Below are positions 61,311-64,000 of a stretch of 64,000 nt of DNA, piece by piece. The DNA comes from an uncultured Ruminococcus sp. Lineage in GTDB: Bacteria > Bacillota > Clostridia > Oscillospirales > Acutalibacteraceae. Both the position numbers and the translations under genes were made by a program. How positions within the stretch are numbered: the first letter of the stretch is position 1; each line of letters starts with the position of its first letter. The stretch spans positions 62,001 through 126,000 of the forward strand of contig CADACB010000007.1 in NCBI GenBank assembly GCA_902786345.1, written 5' to 3'. A model generated the notes under the pieces. It saw only the letters and a program-made list of their open reading frames with translations. It was not told where the DNA came from and made no database searches.

Positions 61311-61475
61311 TAATAATCAACATTTGGTAATCTTTAAATATGGTCTTTGTGAGTGCTATTACGGCGTTGCGACTTCATAATCTAAATTAAGACTAAGGTT
61401 TGCAACTAATTGTAATGCCCTAAGATAAATCTTATCGGTTTTACCCGTCACATTCGGATGTCAAATCACCCGAAG
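61311..61475 (+). ncRNA. tracrRNA-like RNA A with anti-repeat
   Basis: GTTAATAATCAACATT and AAATATGGT (61311-61344) match the reverse complement of the array A repeat (12 of 13 in the first part), so they could pair with a crRNA. A conserved block follows (TTTGTGAGTGCTATTA at 61346, ATTAAGACTAAGGTTTGCAA, then CGGATGTCAAATC), shared with the block at 63050-63145. It ends at the nuclease stop codon. Confidence 0.6.
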
Positions 61476-61483
61476 AAAAGTAA

Positions 61484-62818
61484 TTAAGATGCTTTTCTTT
61501 TATTTATGTCAATCCTTTTCGGTTTGTCATCTACAAATTCTGTTGACCTTGCGATATTCTGTGAACCATTAAAATCTGCATTTAATTCTACTCCACATTT
61601 CAGGCACTTAAAATATGCTTGACCTCTTTCATCTTTGGGTCTGTTACCTGAATCGCAATATCCACAACAACTACAAGTCTGAGATGTATAAGCAGCTTTC
61701 ACTTTTCTAACTATTATTCCGTATTTTTTAGCCTTATATGTTATGTATTGCTGTAATTGAAAGTAAGACCAATTACGATGCAAAAACTTATTATCTGTTG
61801 TTACACCTGTCAAATCTTCTATATTGATATATTTAGCGTTATGTTTTAAAGCAAAATCAACTATCTGTTTTGAAAATGAATGATTGGCACTTTCAACCCA
61901 ATGCTTCTCATATCCTGTATATCTATCAAGAGGTTTTAGTTTCTTTTTTCTACCGTGACCGCCTCTTGTATTTTTTAGTCCTTTTGCAAGTCTTTTCCTT
62001 TGAGCTTGAATTTTCGTTCTTTGCCCTATAAAAGTATCTCTATCACCAATAGACAACCTGACATAATTATTAGTATTCAATGAACACATTGCGGGTATCG
62101 CAGCCCCTAAATCAACCCCGACTACTATATTTTCATCAAGCTCCTTTTTAATAACTGGCATTTGTAAGGTAAGATTGAGTATTATCTTTTTTCCTTTAAA
62201 TTGAATACTACTGCCACAAGGCTTATAAATACCTTTGAAAATATTATAAAATACACTTCTTAATTCGTGTGAACGGTGTGGATTTCCAAATACTAATTTG
62301 AAATGTATTCCATTTGCAAATTTCATATAAATATTTAGGTCGGCAACTGTATATATATTGTCGAATAGTTCTTCATCTGTCGCATACCCGTGATAAAAGC
62401 TAAAAGTTTGACCTTGAATTATTAGCGGTGCATCAAGTTTTCTATTTGGTAATGAAACTTTGCCTTTATATAACCCATCCGCCTGTGATTTGTCTAAATC
62501 TTGGCAAACCTTTTGTCCTATACTCGATGGAGTTCTTAATCCAGTTTGAAAATTAAAATCTTCATTATATAAACTCCATTTAGGATTATCTTTTTTAAAA
62601 TCCCTCTTTCCTCTCTTTTTAATATCATTTATTTCTTCATTTGTTTTTCCGCTAACTTTTGCGGAATATATAGCACTAATTAAATAATTATAAGCACGAT
62701 TTTGTGAGTACATTCCATCACGAATATATTTGTAAACTCTATTTATTTCTTCTTTATTGCCATCAACAAGTAATTGAATTTTTCTTGTTATAGTATATAC
62801 ATCCTTTTCAGATGCCAT
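61484..62818 (-). CDS. cas12f: Cas12f-like compact RNA-guided nuclease (type V-F)
   Basis: The 444-residue protein is longer than TnpB and has Cas12f-like features: an N-terminal helical domain (about 1-130, SQNRAYNYLISAIYSAK), RuvC motif I GVDLGAAIPAMC (Asp), the block RGGHGRKKKLKPLDRY, motif II YINIEDLTGV (Glu), FLHRNWSYFQLQQYI, a zinc finger CSCCG ... CLKCG, and NADFNGSQNIARS (last Asp). The RGGHGR and FLxNWSYxxLQQ elements are shared with AsCas12f1 as I recall it. The family boundary with TnpB is not sharp, but the adjoining arrays favour Cas12f. No cas1/cas2 is nearby. Confidence 0.8.
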   Translation of the reverse strand: MASEKDVYTITRKIQLLVDGNKEEINRVYKYIRDGMYSQNRAYNYLISAIYSAKVSGKTNEEINDIKKRGKRDFKKDNPKWSLYNEDFNFQTGLRTPSSIGQKVCQDLDKSQADGLYKGKVSLPNRKLDAPLIIQGQTFSFYHGYATDEELFDNIYTVADLNIYMKFANGIHFKLVFGNPHRSHELRSVFYNIFKGIYKPCGSSIQFKGKKIILNLTLQMPVIKKELDENIVVGVDLGAAIPAMCSLNTNNYVRLSIGDRDTFIGQRTKIQAQRKRLAKGLKNTRGGHGRKKKLKPLDRYTGYEKHWVESANHSFSKQIVDFALKHNAKYINIEDLTGVTTDNKFLHRNWSYFQLQQYITYKAKKYGIIVRKVKAAYTSQTCSCCGYCDSGNRPKDERGQAYFKCLKCGVELNADFNGSQNIARSTEFVDDKPKRIDINKRKAS

Positions 62819-62883
62819 AATTAAACCTCACTTTTGTTTATAATATCTGTTTATTCGATTTTTTAAATAACTTTTATGTTATG

Positions 62884-62982
62884 GTTGATAATCATAAAAT
62901 AACATTCATGTTATCAATTTGCTAATCTTAATGCTAACTGATTGAGTTCGATAATCATAAAAAAACATTCATGTTATAAATT
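62884..62982 (+). CRISPR. Mini CRISPR-like array B
   Basis: Two 36-base repeats (62884-62919 and 62947-62982; 32 of 36 identical) separated by a 27-base spacer, giving the same 63-base period as array A. The core GATAATCATAAAA...AACATTCATGTTAT is common to both, and the ends TTGATAA ... TTATCAA recall array A. Confidence 0.6.
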
Positions 62983-62990
62983 CTTTTGTT

Positions 62991-63165
62991 GTTATTTTAT
63001 ATAAAAACATTATTATTAAATTGTTGACAACACATATTTTTTATGAGTTTTTGTGAGTGCTATTACACAACCATATACTTAATAAAACATTAAGACCGAG
63101 GTTTGCAAAACTTGTTTGTTGTAACGCCACACATCCGGCAGTCGAATCTACCGATACAATAAAAG
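62991..63165 (+). ncRNA. tracrRNA-like RNA B
   Basis: GTTATTTTAT at 62991-63000 is complementary to the repeat core ATAAAATAAC. The conserved block follows: TTTGTGAGTGCTATTA (63050-63065, identical to RNA A), ATTAAGACCGAGGTTTGCAA, and CATCCGGCAGTCGAATCTAC. It is a diverged second copy. Confidence 0.55.
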
Positions 63166-63179
63166 TATTATTTCATTGT

Positions 63180-63431
63180 TTAATATAATATCCACCAATA
63201 ATCGTATAACCTACGATATTTATTGTAATTCCAAACATCTTCTGATTGTCTTATCTTTTTGTTTGATTTTATTCGGAGCATCTTTGTTAGTCCGGGATTA
63301 CGATTTTGGGAAAATCTTACATACCGTTCTTTCTTATCATCATAATATACACCAGCACAACAAGAGTTTTTAGTTTGTTTATAAATTCGTTTGTCACGTT
63401 TCCGCTGCTCAACAACACGAAAATATCCCAT
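63180..63431 (-). CDS. Hypothetical basic small protein
   Basis: The 83-residue product (MGYFRVVEQRKRDKRI) is basic with SCCAGVYYDDKKER and many aromatic residues at the C-terminus. It lies directly downstream of the Thg1-like gene (one-base gap) and may bind RNA. Confidence 0.55.
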   Translation of the reverse strand: MGYFRVVEQRKRDKRIYKQTKNSCCAGVYYDDKKERYVRFSQNRNPGLTKMLRIKSNKKIRQSEDVWNYNKYRRLYDYWWILY

Positions 63432-64000
63432 TTAATCACTCTTTTCAATGCTTTTGTCTTGTAGATAAATTAAATCTTCTATGTATTTTCTTCCGTCCTC
63501 TTTGAATATAGGGATTTCACCGTCATTTATCCAATATTTTTTATCAGCTTTAGTATCATATTGACGAACACAGCAGCTTCCACGCTTGTATTTTGTCGGC
63601 GTGTTATTCCAATTAACACCATATTCTGTCATTAACATCTCTTGTATTTCATTGCAACTTTTATTTAATAATTGTTTGTGTGAAAAATATGCTCTACCGA
63701 CCATTTGAATTGAGTTTCTTGTTGCATCTTGCTGTCGCCAATAGAAATAATTGCAAACTTCGTCTTTTGGCATATTGAATAAACGAGCATCAAAGCAAGC
63801 CATATGTAATTCGTGACGTATAAGCATTAATCTATTATATTCGTCTATTTTATCAGGCAATACTTCATCACCATATGGATTATGTTCAGCATCATAATAA
63901 CAGTTATATATTGCATTACTAACATTCATATCCCAGAAATAATTAAATGCTGCTGTTGCCATACTTGCCGAAACACTTGAACACTTTTGAATATTATAAT
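63432..64000 (-). CDS. tRNA-His guanylyltransferase-like (Thg1/TLP), 5' part outside window
   Basis: The frame is open to the right window edge, so the N-terminus is missing here. The visible part reads IQKCSSVSASMATAAFNYFW, YFYWRQQDATRNSIQMVGRA, YFSHKQLLNKSCNEIQEML and GVNWNNTPTKYKRGSC, the C-terminal signatures of Thg1-like 3'-5' polymerases. These add nucleotides to the 5' end of tRNAs and repair damaged ones. In a phage with an RNA kinase and ligase this suggests tRNA repair. Confidence 0.85.
   Translation of the reverse strand, partial: YNIQKCSSVSASMATAAFNYFWDMNVSNAIYNCYYDAEHNPYGDEVLPDKIDEYNRLMLIRHELHMACFDARLFNMPKDEVCNYFYWRQQDATRNSIQMVGRAYFSHKQLLNKSCNEIQEMLMTEYGVNWNNTPTKYKRGSCCVRQYDTKADKKYWINDGEIPIFKEDGRKYIEDLIYLQDKSIEKSD

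Noticed and set aside
61484-62818. Ordinary IS605 TnpB for the 61.5 kb nuclease
   Set aside because: It is larger than the TnpB at 48.9 kb, lacks the GGTGGGGGC-type ends, has Cas12f-like motifs and is flanked by 36/27 repeats. A TnpB relation by descent is still certain.
1-64000. tRNA genes, rRNA genes and diversity-generating retroelements
   Set aside because: I saw no cloverleaf, no rRNA sequence and no reverse transcriptase with template/variable repeat pair.

Overview
The window is part of a large temperate tailed phage (or integrated prophage) of an anaerobic, low-GC Firmicute, most likely a gut clostridium. Signs of this are an AT-rich sequence, Firmicutes-type ribosome binding sites, a large serine integrase, a two-domain lysozyme/CHAP endolysin, an oxygen-sensitive class III ribonucleotide reductase (nrdD/nrdG) and many zinc-ribbon small proteins. 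Both edges cut genes: a tail protein at base 1 and a Thg1-like protein at base 64000. I saw no rRNA or tRNA genes.

Layout. 1-9360 (+ strand): end of the late operon, with a baseplate/tail protein, a receptor-binding fibre, a coiled-coil membrane protein, an endolysin, tail decoration proteins including two paralogues, a holin and a terminator. 9396-11083: a near-symmetric attP candidate, the integrase and its dyad-flanked promoter. 11278-50416 (- strand): a very long early operon with nucleotide metabolism (dUTPase, NrdDG, kinase), a replisome (DnaE-type polymerase, DnaG primase, DnaB helicase, SSB, DUF1071 annealing protein, RecB/Cas4-like nuclease), RNA repair (kinase-HD fusion, intein-bearing RNA ligase), a sulfur cassette (cysteine desulfurase plus two PP-loop ATPases), a SNF2 helicase, several DNA methyltransferases and many small Cys-rich proteins. 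48745-50065 is a solo TnpB element that sits in an ADP-ribosylglycohydrolase remnant. 50417-52056 (+): repressor, ImmA/IrrE-type peptidase and a derivative of it, with three evenly spaced operators. 52068-64000 (-): SAM synthetase, cytosine methyltransferases, NAD-dependent ligase, phosphoesterase, a Cas12f-like nuclease flanked by two array-plus-tracrRNA-like blocks, and Thg1.

Two systems stand out. (1) Every run of six or more G or C that I could find lies in a DNA methyltransferase gene. Several of these genes are now out of frame exactly at a homopolymer tract, which suggests phase-variable DNA methylation carried by a phage. The adenine methyltransferase at 43 kb has two duplicated start regions in different frames in front of its G6 tract, so G5 and G7 would each restore a full protein from a different start. 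The cytosine methyltransferase at 54.4-56.6 kb carries a stack of short overlapping recognition-type modules, several with their own tract. (2) A compact type V-F-like CRISPR locus at 61.1-63.2 kb has 36-base repeats on a 63-base period, an anti-repeat and a conserved RNA block on each side of the nuclease gene, and no adaptation genes.

Other notable points are at least three genes that appear to start at ATA, a recurrent intergenic regulatory repeat next to strong promoters, and a macrodomain protein that may counter ADP-ribosylation-based defence. All functions are assigned by reading motifs; no database search was possible.
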